Assembly: GCA_016165875.1 (NCBI GenBank)
Contig: JABBOT010000003.1
Span: 27,732,983-27,796,982 of the forward strand
From: Acanthopleura granulata
Lineage: Eukaryota > Mollusca > Polyplacophora > Chitonida > Chitonidae
Direction: 5' to 3'
DNA: 64,000 nucleotides
Shown here one piece after another: positions 24,501 to 30,930 of this stretch. The translations under genes and the position numbers were made by a program. Every line of letters starts with the position of its first letter. The first letter of the stretch is position 1. The notes beneath the pieces are model-generated. The model was not told the DNA's origin. It worked only from the letters and a program-made list of their open reading frames with translations, and made no database searches.

Positions 24501-27500
24501 ATGATTTTCACCTGAGCCTCTTCAGCCAGATAGGGTAAGGACCACACTGTGTCTAACACCTGCACAGGTAATCAGTGGTTCTATCTATATACTTACCTTC
24601 ATGATTTCCACCTGAGCCTCTTCAGCCTGGGAGGGCAAGGACCACACTGCTGTGAGAACCTGCATAGGTAACCAGCGGTTTTCTCGCTCACTCTCCATAC
24701 TAGACTGGAACCTTTCATCCTTGAGCAGCAACTAAAAATAAGACAAAATCACAAGAACGTAAACAAGGCACAAAACACGTGGAATTTAACAACGGTCAAA
24801 TTAGCAATTACACACAACTTCTTCTTTTACACAGGATGCTGAATGGAGATATCATCCTTAGTAACACAGCAGAGATTAAATTTAAACCCAAGAATACAAC
24901 AATGATTGCTTAACATTCAACATCCTTTTGATGTTTCCAACTGCATACTGACTACACTCATTCTGCATGACTTCAGGATATTAAAAGTTCTCTCTGTGCT
25001 TTGGGTATTAATAGAGTTCTCTAACTTCAGATTTTTCTGTACGTTTTGATATTTTGCTTTTTCCTCAAAACAGAAAGAAAACAGTAATGATGGATAGCCT
25101 GTATTTATGCTACAAAAACTGAAGCTGAAACACAGGTGTCAGCACTCAAAGAACTGTTAGTTTAGCATAGCCAACACTACAGGATACACCGTATACTATG
25201 ACCATCTACGACCCAAGAAAATCTGCTAACGTATTCGACCACTGACAGGCCATACAACTCCTATGGGCAACCCTGGTCTCGGAAATAACCTATAAAAACA
25301 TTTGATATGGATAGCGCAGCATGGGATTTCCGGACGTCGGCTGATTGCTTGAAGATTCGTACAGTTATGTACACCTGTAACTGAACGTGCTTGATGAGAA
25401 GATTTTGTTTCAGGATAACTGTTTGTTCTGAAAAGAGCAGTTGGGTAGTGGTTGTTGTTGTTCATTTACTGTCAATTCTGTTGTCGTAACTTCCCAGTAT
25501 AAAGCCTGTTACCGGAGAAGGTATACTCACAAGGAATTTCCAGTCCCTGCTTCTCAACATGTGATTGTCTTTTCTTTGATGAAGTGATTTTGCATTCAAT
25601 ACTGAGACCTTTCAAATAGCAATGGAATTCAGCAAAAGCCATCGTAAATGCTGCTGTTACCTGGATTACGAAGACAAAAAAATGCCGTCGTACAAGATAT
25701 GCTGTGAATGACTTGATGCTGAATATTTGCTTTTCGCAGTGGTCTCTAGAAAAAAAAGCAGGAGTAAAGTGGTACACTGGCCACAACAGTCGCTCCCCCG
25801 CTGTGGCTATCTTTAGAAGGTACAAGCAGAAACAGTGATTTAAATGGTGAAGGCTCAGAAAGTTGAAAAATGGGGACTTCCGTCTATGAAGTATGAAGTG
25901 GATGAGGACAGTTTTGCATGCACTCAGAAAAAGCCTGAATATATTCTAAAGATATAGTAGGTCTGTAAAGTAGATCTCGAATTTGATGGAACTGCTCTCG
26001 ATGAGGTCTGCGTTTGTGTCACGCAATCTTACCTGTATTCAAAATTGACGACAATGAAAATTTTTATGCCCGTGTGGGCTGCAAGATGAAGAATGAAGTG
26101 GAAACTACAATGAAAACATCACAGTTTTCTAGAAGTTTTCGATACTAGAACACCCGGGCACTTCAGGGTCAAGACTTGGTTACGAGACTTCTCAAAATGG
26201 CTGTAAATAGTAAGCCGTTTGAAGTTCTCATGGTCAATCTGATCACAAGGCGTCCAGTTAATTAGTTTCATCAGTAAAGGTAGTAAATTAAGACAGGAGT
26301 CTAGATTCAACCGGAAATGGGTAAATAAAGTGAGCTGAAGTGACACTTTGAGTTCAGAGATCTGCAGCGATTTTTCTTCAGTATGGGTTGCGATGTGACT
26401 TCCCGACGGAATTTATATTTGCCCTCATCAAGTGAGACACCACGCATTTTCACCAACTTATTTTCAGTTACCGTACCACCAGATGAAACACTGACCAAAC
26501 CTTGCAACCAACTATATAAACACACCAGTGTGCTTGATGACACATGAAAGCAAAAAAACCATCACGTAATGACCAAGTTCAACTGAGAAGCAAGCTACTT
26601 TTTCAGCCATGCCACCGTGTAACAAGGGAAATAAATAGTTGTTTGAAACAACAACAACATGAGGAATGCCACGTCGGTATAACAGTAATCCCGTATACAT
26701 TTCAAAAGGCCACTTACGAAAAGTAATATAGACTACAGCTACAATTAATCTCTAGTGTGGAATTCTGTGGGCTTAATTAAACCGTCTCTTTGATTGGAGG
26801 GGCCCTCCATCAAAGGCAGGGGTTTCCTGAACTGTCTGCAGCACCCCTTCTGTGATCAAACTCACTACGAGCCCGTGAGTCGAGTGACCAATAAGGTGCA
26901 GTCTTCGGTCGTAAATTGTCATAGTATACGGTGCATGTATGTGCATGAGTATCCTGTCCAGTTTGGTGCTGACTGAACTTTTATTTGAATACAGATCAAT
27001 CCCCAGCCGGTTCAATACCCACGACGTTAAAAATGGTACTTGCTGCTGCCTTGTTTTGTATTCAGTGCTGGGAGGTTAGAGCGAGAAAACAGGGTTGGTT
27101 GGACCAGTGTCAATGTGACATGACTGGGTGGGGTGTATGCCTGGTGTCTTCGGTATGACGTTCCACTGGCAGCAGCACTTTGGTGGCATGAAGGCACAGT
27201 ATATACATTCTAAGGACTCCTCGTCGAAACGTTGACTGAAAAACTGTACAACGTAAAATCCCAAGCACACATACATACATATATGACAAACCCTAATCAC
27301 TTACCCTGATGCCTGTGACAGCGTGGGAGGAGAGCTTGTTACTGTGTGACTCCAGGGACAGCTGGAATGTCTCCAGGCACTTCTCTCTCAGCTCATACAC
27401 AGGGGTCTGGCTTATGGCCTCCTTGTTCTTTAGAAGATCTGAAAAGAAAACCAACTTTTTTATTTTTTGTTTGACTGGTATTTTACGCCATACTGAAGAA

Positions 27501-28099
27501 TATTTCACTTACATGCCCGTAGTCAGCATTATGGTGGGAGGAAGGAGCTCTGTGGCAATCCATGATCATCCACAGGGTTGATGCCAAACCTTCCCACGTA
27601 CGGCCAGAGAAAATGTCAACCTCAGCCGGACTTGAACTCACAGCAACCATATTGGCGATAGGCTGCACCCCTGTACGTACATGTAGACTTAGAGTGCAGA
27701 TAGATGTATAACCTCCTAACATGTACACAGTGACACCAACTATTACATGTTTATGTATTTGGTATGAACAATCTTTTCTTGTTAGAATTCACATAACACA
27801 AAAAAAGCATACCGTAATTGCAGTCCACACACATACTATGTTTTGTTTGTGTACATGAACAGTTCACCTGATATAAAAACCTGTAACAGTACAAAAACAT
27901 TAGCTCTCCTACACAATATATGCACATGGTTTAAAAACAACAGATCAACAACTTCCAAGATTGTACACCCATGTGCTTCAATGCCCATGTACTATTTATA
28001 TATACTGAGCTCACCAATGGCAGTCTGACAAGCCTTGTGGATGTGAGCAAACTTCGGGGTGCCTGTCTCCCTGCAAATCTTCTCCAACAGGTCCTCCAT
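62..28099 (-). CDS. ARFGEF3: ARFGEF3 / BIG3 ortholog, 25 coding exons, 3' end beyond window
   Basis: This is a large BIG/Sec7-family protein. In vertebrates BIG3 restrains biogenesis of secretory granules. I joined 25 exons by GT-AG sites and every codon phase agrees, giving 1513 codons from ATG 28099 to the left edge; the human protein, as I remember it, is about 2180 residues, so roughly a third is missing. Order: an N-terminal DCB/HUS-like helical region (residues 1-510), an acidic linker (510-690), a divergent Sec7-like region (about 690-900), and HDS-type repeats (900-1513). Diagnostic stretches include VLVDTYPCSSASVRSAS, LFLSPTWLSELYRLVI, RLFEDAANKLNMGALLGF and EIRSGWRPLFAALRAV. An in-frame TAA lies 15 nt upstream of the ATG. 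No FRLPGE-like glutamic-finger motif appears in these exons, in line with BIG3 being thought catalytically inactive. MON2 and BIG1/2 are the alternatives; the matches favour BIG3. Confidence 0.95.
1268..1375. repeat. inverted repeat / hairpin element
   Basis: The left arm (about 1268-1302) contains TTGCGTGGGTTTATGGCC and the right arm (about 1341-1375) contains GGCCGTAAACCCACGCAA, nearly perfect complements around a loop of about 40 bp. Intronic, no coding capacity; MITE-like. Confidence 0.7.
2200..2377 (-). CDS. ARFGEF3: ARFGEF3 exon 24
   Basis: Residues 1294-1352. Acidic LDDDSDSGSDAGL, then LKYLQKCCNILSSMWKIPV. Phase 1 in, 2 out; donor ACAG|gtcaga. Confidence 0.9.
2878..3133 (-). CDS. ARFGEF3: ARFGEF3 exon 23
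   Basis: Residues 1209-1293, in the HDS-type region: ICELVEACTAEIRSGW, RPLFAALRAV, then VFDVFLSTDNVHVFANAT. Phase 0 in, 1 out; donor CCAG|gtaagg. Confidence 0.96.
3340..4830. repeat. 107-bp minisatellite, 14 units
   Basis: GCTCACTG(C/T)AGGCCACAG recurs every 107 bp from 3340 to 4731 without indels in the spacing I checked. It lies in the intron between exons 22 and 23. 107 is not a multiple of 3, so the array is not coding. On the minus strand each unit carries an acceptor-like CTGTGGCCTGCAG or CTGTGGCCTACAG. Confidence 0.95.
5228..5407 (-). CDS. ARFGEF3: ARFGEF3 exon 22
   Basis: Residues 1149-1208, AAGHIDRNISKMAVSCIHG and FHVNELLCKTLETLLCLDL, ending DVQDQ. Phase 0 at both ends; donor CAG|gtgagt. 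Confidence 0.95.
5671..5938 (-). CDS. ARFGEF3: ARFGEF3 exon 21
   Basis: Residues 1059-1148. LFEDAANKLNMGALLGFLG is one of the clearest BIG3 signatures; later ALHLYRLQDVMMRLLHSG and VVSPYLAE. Phase 2 in, 0 out. Confidence 0.95.
6190..6495 (-). mobile_element. SINE-like retroposon, family D
   Basis: Contains the family D blocks: a TTATTTGATTCTTG start, GGGAATATTTCACTT, ATGGAAACCGAAATGCC, CTGACCTTTGGCAAGTTACT. Diverged. Confidence 0.55.
6537..6728 (-). CDS. ARFGEF3: ARFGEF3 exon 20
   Basis: Residues 995-1058, a less conserved linker including PRINVPELIKQSG and ALCGLSQEVD. Phase 2 in, 2 out; donor ACAG|gtataa. Confidence 0.88.
7074..7172 (-). CDS. ARFGEF3: ARFGEF3 exon 19
   Basis: Residues 962-994, CAHISELEHKYFSSG followed by a variable segment. 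Phase 2 in, 2 out; donor AG|gtttgt is non-consensus after GT, but phases agree on both sides. Confidence 0.88.
7208..7556 (-). mobile_element. SINE-like retroposon, family D, with tRNA-like head
   Basis: The tail at low coordinates carries AATGCCATACTCAAGAGCTTTTCAC. At the other end the minus strand reads GTGGCCTAGTGGTTAGAG, like a tRNA A box. Lies between exons 18 and 19. Confidence 0.65.
7773..7912. mobile_element. 140-bp MITE-like element with inverted ends
   Basis: The ends GGGGCCCACTTCACGAAGG and (reverse complement of the far end) GGGGCCCGTTTTACAAACGG form imperfect terminal inverted repeats. No coding capacity. A related element is at 22712-22931. Confidence 0.55.
7927..8161 (-). CDS. 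ARFGEF3: ARFGEF3 exon 18
   Basis: Residues 884-961, with HAAHVLSMDVVMTMGLEMG and DCWSHVFR. The acceptor gttccccag| (phase 1) fits exon 17; the later tttacag| would not. Confidence 0.93.
8342..8402 (-). repeat. decayed partial copy of exon 17
   Basis: Plus-strand 'CTCAATCCCTAACATCAG' and flanks resemble the interior of exon 17 ('CTCAATCCCCAACATCAG', about 8532-8549), including the preceding 'CCTTAGC' and following 'GGCT.CTGGAGA'. It is a tandem partial duplicate in the adjacent intron, with no usable splice sites visible. Confidence 0.6.
8442..8660 (-). CDS. ARFGEF3: ARFGEF3 exon 17
   Basis: Residues 811-883, with RYILTSCWEGIIDVMSVLL, LGLMLGIEGAKEE and GLQKAARLCCSLG, strongly BIG3-like. Phase 1 in, 1 out; donor CTAG|gtacag. 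Confidence 0.94.
8676..8995 (-). mobile_element. SINE-like retroposon, long-tail family (D)
   Basis: Starts on the plus strand with TTATTTATCTGATTGCTG and AATGCCATACTCAAGAATTT, then a 'TTTTATGGGTGGGAGGAAACC' block and TTTGGCAGGTTGCTGA. The same order recurs at 6190, 7208, 14459, 18262 and 20411, which identifies a dispersed family. The A/T-rich end at low coordinates suggests insertion on the minus strand. Confidence 0.65.
10636..10755 (-). promoter_or_regulatory. possible internal promoter and first exon in intron 16
   Basis: A perfect CRE (TGACGTCA, 10695-10702) and an inverted CCAAT box (GATTGG, about 10746) lie upstream, in minus-strand terms, of a good donor CCCTT|gtgagtac ending at 10636. 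This could be an alternative first exon for a shorter ARFGEF3 transcript. Each motif can occur by chance. Confidence 0.2.
12115..12283 (-). CDS. ARFGEF3: ARFGEF3 exon 16
   Basis: Residues 755-810. DWFVDSVLGTG precedes LFLSPTWLSELYRLVI and EAGYVPDI, matching the Sec7-like region of BIG3. Acceptor tgcccttag, phase 0, so it accepts any of the 28 upstream donors. Donor ACAG|gtctgt is weak; phase 1 out. Confidence 0.93.
12646..13962 (-). CDS. in-frame extension of exon 15 through the minisatellite
   Basis: If the first donor of exon 15 is skipped, translation continues without a stop through 27 units of 15 residues and reaches a stop only at 12646. Unit types include SYSDTASSIPPISEV, SNAKTEPSIPPISEV and SCPDTAFFIPPIDEV, rich in Ser, Pro, Ile and acidic residues. 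Any of the other 27 donors would add a multiple of 15 residues and rejoin exon 16 in frame. Whether these forms are made cannot be told from DNA. Confidence 0.4.
   Translation of the reverse strand, partial: VSNVNTEPSISPISEVSNANTEPSIPPISEVSYSDTAFFIPPISEVSQCDTASSIPPIDEVSYPHTACPIPPIDEVSCPDSASSIPPISEVSNAKTEPSIPPISEVSHCDTASSIPPIDEVSYSDTASSIPPISEVSNAKTEPSIPPIDEVSYSDTASSIPPISEVSNAKTEPSIPPISEVSNAKTEPSIPPISEVSNANTEPSIPPISEVNYPHTASPIPPISEVSYSDTASFIPPIDEVSCPDTAFFIPPIDEVSCPDTASSIPPIDEVSCPDTASFIPPISEVSCPDTAFFIPPIDEVSCPDTAFFIPPIDEVSCPDTASSIPPIDEVSYPHTASSIPPISEVSCPNSASSIPPINEVSYSDTASSIPPISEVSCPNTASSIPPISEVSYPHTTSSIPPMSEVSFVHTQPLYFTCVYHIKYAAAMSSGCSMYIIC
12741..13985 (-). repeat. 45-bp minisatellite carrying a splice donor in every unit
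   Basis: The donor-bearing motif starts at 12741 and recurs every 45 bp exactly to 13956: 28 sites with no insertion or deletion. On the minus strand every copy reads TGAG|GT. Nearly all are GAG|GTAAGC; exceptions are GTCAGC at 12741 and GTAAAC at 13326. The unit derives from the last codons of exon 15 and the first intron bases. The array lies between exons 15 and 16 and does not look like a transposon. Confidence 0.95.
13963..14129 (-). CDS. ARFGEF3: ARFGEF3 exon 15 (first-donor form)
   Basis: Residues 699-754, with SWEENTDQSHVILNADG and ALWLNLKLSLSGFY. Phase 1 in. The first available donor, GAG|gtaagc at 13963, is phase 0 and fits exon 16. With this donor the product lines up without a gap against human BIG3 as I remember it, so it is probably the ancestral end. 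Twenty-seven more donors follow in the minisatellite. Confidence 0.88.
14459..14625 (-). mobile_element. SINE-like retroposon fragment, family D
   Basis: TTATTTATTTATTTGACACT, GAAGAGTTTTTCACTT, then a block ending TTTCGGCAAGTTACTGACAC. Intron between exons 14 and 15. Confidence 0.5.
14701..15273 (-). CDS. ARFGEF3: ARFGEF3 exon 14 (acidic linker)
   Basis: Residues 508-698, the longest exon. It holds an acidic, Ser/Thr-rich, probably disordered linker, then conserved helices ending DVDEALVKFASNFCQ, where the Sec7-like region begins. Of two possible acceptors I chose ccag|GTCAGAG because it is phase 1, as exon 13 requires. Confidence 0.9.
16463..16641 (-). CDS. ARFGEF3: ARFGEF3 exon 13
   Basis: Residues 448-507, containing CVNLLLRGLEQLCVGEGLT. 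Phase 2 in, 1 out; donor ATAG|gtaagg. Confidence 0.92.
17386..17498 (-). CDS. ARFGEF3: ARFGEF3 exon 12
   Basis: Residues 411-447, with DLVVTLVLPSLDSS and KADIGLLKL. Phase 0 in, 2 out; donor CT|gtaaat. Confidence 0.9.
17668..17785. repeat. three copies of a 38-39 bp repeat
   Basis: The block 'ATTATGAGGTTTACTGAC', followed by 'ATACAGTTTTATATCAT', recurs near 17672, 17711 and 17749, inside the intron between exons 11 and 12. Confidence 0.8.
17874..18006 (-). CDS. ARFGEF3: ARFGEF3 exon 11
   Basis: Residues 366-410, with SVELMRLVGGKLSLRPVL and FPPPQYRHEALKAVRQ. Phase 2 in, 0 out; donor CAG|gtgagc. Confidence 0.94.
18262..18420 (-). mobile_element. SINE-like retroposon fragment, family D
   Basis: TTATTTATTTGGTTATTTGG, then CACTGTACTGAAGAAAATTTC and a diverged remainder. 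Intron between exons 10 and 11. Confidence 0.45.
18472..18636 (-). CDS. ARFGEF3: ARFGEF3 exon 10
   Basis: Residues 311-365. LCPSIIGLLGNPK is followed by a low-complexity Gly/Ser/Ala stretch and ASRMVY, the pattern expected at this place in BIG3. Phase 2 in, 2 out. Confidence 0.92.
19347..19457 (-). CDS. ARFGEF3: ARFGEF3 exon 9
   Basis: Residues 274-310, containing LVTPLLLEGIHAILHNVP and ending DFSDLV. Phase 2 in, 2 out; donor TG|gtaaga. Confidence 0.92.
20268..20358 (-). CDS. ARFGEF3: ARFGEF3 exon 8
   Basis: Residues 244-273, containing ESIRQDIVCILKFLVTRL. Phase 1 in, 2 out; donor GG|gtaaga. Confidence 0.92.
20411..20640 (-). mobile_element. SINE-like retroposon, family D
   Basis: TTGATTTATTTACTTGATGG, AATGCCACACTCAAGAATTT, GTGCCTGGCGTAAACCACCA and TGACAAACTTTCCCACATGT are present in the family order. 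Intron between exons 7 and 8. Confidence 0.65.
21119..21164 (-). CDS. ARFGEF3: ARFGEF3 exon 7 (46-nt micro-exon)
   Basis: Residues 229-243, VEDDADDILADFKAK. Recognised by a good acceptor (gttgttttt-cag) and by phases: in 0, out 1, matching exons 6 and 8. The donor AAAG|gtattg is weak. Confidence 0.82.
22538..22654 (-). CDS. ARFGEF3: ARFGEF3 exon 6
   Basis: Residues 190-228, VLVDTYPCSSASVRSAS followed by ATITQMLASFAEKL, the most conserved part of the BIG-family N-terminus. Phase 0 at both ends; donor TGG|gtaagc. Confidence 0.94.
22712..22931. mobile_element. 220-bp MITE-like element
   Basis: The left end GGCCCCGGGTTTACGAAGG and the reverse complement of the right end, GGTCCCAGTTTCATGAAGC, pair imperfectly. 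Interior blocks (CGTCGTAAATG, ATTACGA.GGCA, TGCTGT) recur near 25640-25720. Confidence 0.5.
23325..23468 (-). CDS. ARFGEF3: ARFGEF3 exon 5
   Basis: Residues 142-189, containing KQEVRKACVNTVTQTLG and ending GSSK. Two donors are possible: AAG|gtagag (phase 0, agrees with exon 6) or TCAA|gtaagg (phase 1, disagrees); I chose the first. Confidence 0.9.
24040..24108 (-). CDS. ARFGEF3: ARFGEF3 exon 4
   Basis: Residues 119-141, VLLNMSFTTVWCMNAKVI. A short 69-nt exon, phase 0 at both ends. Acceptor gattgcag, donor CAG|gtatga. Confidence 0.9.
24413..24463 (-). CDS. candidate cassette exon 3B (copy of exon 3 end)
   Basis: A second copy of the end of exon 3, with cctgtgcag| and AAG|gtaagc at its borders. 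It is 51 nt, phase 0 at both ends, and open: VWSLPSLTDGAQVETMK. As with copy C, it would insert in frame. The acceptor is weak and use is unproven. Confidence 0.35.
24497..24559 (-). CDS. candidate cassette exon 3C (copy of exon 3 end)
   Basis: A diverged copy of the end of exon 3 lies between cctgtgcag| and |gtaagc. It is 63 nt, phase 0 at both ends, and open: 21 codons starting VLDTVWSLPYLAEEAQ. It could be included after exon 3 without changing the frame. The acceptor has a weak pyrimidine tract, so use is unproven. Confidence 0.35.
24597..24731 (-). CDS. ARFGEF3: ARFGEF3 exon 3
   Basis: Residues 74-118, containing RWLPMQVLTAVWSLPSQ and ending VEIMK. Donor AAG|gtaagt, phase 0. Its 3' portion and splice donor are tandemly repeated in the following intron (24309-24590). 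Confidence 0.93.
27000..27290 (+). mobile_element. SINE family A, copy 1
   Basis: A B-box-like GGTTCAATACC is followed by GAGGTTAGAGCGAGAAAACA, GACTGGGTGGGGTGT, TGGTGTCTTCGGTATGACG, and the end ACGTAAAATCCCAAGCACAC. It shares this whole order with 30578-30930. Intron between exons 2 and 3. Confidence 0.7.
27305..27438 (-). CDS. ARFGEF3: ARFGEF3 exon 2
   Basis: Residues 29-73, containing YELREKCLETFQLSLESH, the conserved first helices of the DCB-type region. Acceptor ttttcttttcag, donor AGG|gtaagt, phase 0. Confidence 0.93.
27462..27700 (-). mobile_element. SINE family C copy
   Basis: TTTTACGCCATACTGAAGAA, TATTTCACTTACATG, GTCAGCATTATGGTGGGAGG, CCTTCCCACGTACGGCC and CTTGAACTCACAGC match the longer copy at 48366-48620 in reverse orientation. 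Confidence 0.7.
28015..28099 (-). CDS. ARFGEF3: ARFGEF3 exon 1 (start codon)
   Basis: Residues 1-28, beginning MEDLLEKICRE. The start context is ACT-ATG-G and there is an in-frame TAA just upstream. Donor G|gtgagc, phase 1. Confidence 0.92.
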
Positions 28100-30577
28100 A
28101 GTTCTTGATGTTTAGGACCGTGGTTTACGCTTAACTCATGTATCAGTATACATGTAGCCTTGTTACTTGGGTGGCAGAGATTATGCAGCCATGCGCACAC
28201 TGAAATCAAACATACATTTCAGCTATCAGGCAAACAATTAATTTGTAGTTTCAGACGGAAAGAATCCAAAGTCCATCAAGGTAACTATATCACCAATCAA
28301 GCTTTCGCAGCTCATGCATCTTGCTTTCATGTCGTTATAAGAAATGAACTCCCATCAACATGAAAATGTTTCCCAAACTGATCCCAAATTCTCCTATTAT
28401 TGCTATCATGAACTGTTTCTTCGCTTTCCGATATTATGTCGCACCCTTTTGTCTTTTGAGATAAAATTAAGTGAGGAAAATGCAAGAGGCATGATTTCAG
28501 AGGCACAGGCCCTGAAGATGCTGAGCTGACTGATATTGAGAAGTCTATTCTTACTGAAACATGTGTGAATCTCAAAAGTTTACAATTTCAACAAACGGTT
28601 TCAACACACTGCAAACGGGACCTTCTATTATTCATCAAAATCTACTGCTAAATACTGTGCCAACACAGAGCTACACCAGCTGTCGGCTGAATCGCGTATT
28701 GGGAATAACGACAACAACATTGACTGACTCCATCGTGTTTACTGTTTCGTTGATTGTAACGTTCACAAGTAAGCATAAGCTTTCGATTTTGATTCTTGTA
28801 ATAAATGGAGTTAGAGGATTCACATACATACCATAATAACTGCTTATGAAGGAATCGTGAGTGATGTGTCGAAGAAAATAAACCCCATATGCCACCTGTC
28901 AGATTTCGCGTTCGTTGCCAACATGGCGTACTCCAGTCCATAATAAATCAGCTGGGGGTTAGTTCAGAGTTATGTCCCCTTCTCTACTCATTTCAATCAA
29001 AGCTTACAGGCTACAGTGTACCGTGAAACGTTTTACAATTCTGCATTTGTAAAGAAAACGATACGTTGTTTTTCGCTAAAAACGTTGGTTACACGTTATA
29101 AACTACTGAGAACTAAAGGGTATTATGGACGAAATTCATTTCATCATACATGTAATTGTTCTAATTTGTTGATCGTTTAAACGGAGCTCAAATTCAGCAA
29201 CGTGTATATATATAGGATCAAGAAAATTTTACTCCGTATAGAGCTTTGCCTATGAACCCGTGCAAACCCGAGAGTTTGACTCAGTACCTCGCATGTCATT
29301 CCAAGCCCTGATAAGCATTTAGACCTAAATTATTATGTGTCATATAACTGACTATGCCGTCAGTTACTCTCTCGTTAATTGATCTAAACCCCCCGGCCCC
29401 TACTGAAAACGTTCTGCGTTAAGAATGTAGGGATTTCGACTCCCGAGAAATATTCACCTGTTTTCCCTGTGACAAGCCTAGCTCCTGAGGGGGGGTGGGG
29501 GGTCGAAATCTACACTCAGAGAGGCCTGTATGTGGCCCTAACAAATGTGTGTAACGATATATTGGCCGATGGTGAAAATTTAATATAGGAAGGCCTATAG
29601 AATCATACCTTCATTCACATACGGTATTGTAAATTGACCCAGAATTTCACTTTAAGTTGCACATTTTCCGCCAATTCTGAGACCTCTACTAATTGATCTC
29701 AGACAGATGTTTTCCGGTTAGTTTAGAATGAAAAACGGAACTTCCAGAACCAAGAGTTACAATTAGGACATTTACTGGCTTCTAAATAGATGCACTTTTA
29801 GGGGTGTCCTTTACCAGGTATATACATCAATTAGCACCAGGGACAATAGTACGTTTGTCTTCATATGTCACAAATGGAACATATGTGTTATCATAGCGCG
29901 GTGCCTCCAGCACTGCTAACGGCACTTGTATACGCTACACCCAGGTACATTGTTTAGTCACGCGTGTTTCCCGGTTGGGAGTCATCTAATGTTGAGAGAC
30001 AGAGCTGCATGTGTATAAGCTCCTTAGACGATTAGGCTACTGCATGCGTATTTTACAAGATGATGCCTATATATGTTAAATTAGATATTCAGGCACATAG
30101 ACTTACCCGTTTGCTTGAAAAATGTATACTTTTGTCAGCATACAGTGCGAGTATAGCAGGCCTAGTGTTGGCCCCACTGACACATAGGCCTACTGACATA
30201 CATGCACATGTATACAACTGCAGTGTTTCCACATAGCTACATGTATAATTAAGTTCAGTGTGTTAATCAGGCTTGTTAATGATCTCCAGTGATCTGTCGG
30301 AAATGTAATTTCCACCAAATAATATGGACGTATATTTACGAGGTAGCCTAAAAGACAGATCTCTGCAAAAATCACTACGGTACGTCTATAGCTGCATGTT
30401 GTTTTTGTCTCCGGACCTTCAACTACATCTAGCTGAATACTTTCAGCTGGCACAAAAGTTAACATGTCTTTACTGACGCTTCCTGCCAAACCCATTTACG
30501 TACGGAACAAAAAAGAATCATTTCAAATGATAAGAAGTTTTCCTTGCAGAGCCAAGAACAGTTCTACAATGGGAGAG
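28100..30577. other. intergenic, upstream of ARFGEF3
   Basis: No convincing gene. The ARFGEF3 promoter should lie here. A YY1-like AACATGGC sits at about 28919, with a possible minus-strand donor (CTGACAG|gtggc) close by, so a 5' UTR exon near 28.9 kb is conceivable. The rest is AT-rich with no recognisable element. Confidence 0.4.
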
Positions 30578-30930
30578 GACCGCCTAGGGGCCTTGTGATT
30601 AGAACGTCCACCTCGAGCTCGGGAGATCAGGGATCAATCCAGGGTCAAGCCATACCAAAAACTATACATGGTAAATGTTGCTGCCTCGTTTGGCGGTCGG
30701 CACTAAGAGGTTAGAGCAAGGAAACAGTCGGTGTATTTTGACTGGGTGGGGTGTCATGTCTGGTGTCTTCGGCATGATGCTCCGGTGACGGCAGCACTTT
30801 GGCGGCATGGATTCGACTTGCCACAAGGAGACACAGCATATATCTGCATTCTAAGAACGTTTCGTCATCATATGACTGCAGAAGTGTCGAGTGCGACGTA
30901 AAACCCAAGCACAGATACATACATGCCGAC
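30578..30930 (+). mobile_element. SINE family A, copy 2, with tRNA-like head
   Basis: The head GTGATTAGAACGTCCACCTC then GGGATCAATCCAG resembles tRNA A and B boxes. The body GGTTAGAGCAAGGAAACAG, GACTGGGTGGGGTGTCATG, TGGTGTCTTCGGCATGATG and end GACGTAAAACCCAAGCACAG match copy 1 at 27000. Confidence 0.75.

Larger units (their letters stand above)
24309..24690 (-). repeat. four tandem copies of exon 3 3' end plus donor
   Basis: The block 'CTTACCTTCATGATTTCCAC' and the sequence after it occur four times at intervals of about 80-100 bp (near 24309, 24409, 24491 and 24592). The highest-coordinate copy is the real end of exon 3. The lowest copy is broken: its donor is changed (aacttc instead of accttc) and its frame has a TGA. 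The middle two keep both splice-site dinucleotides. Confidence 0.85.
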
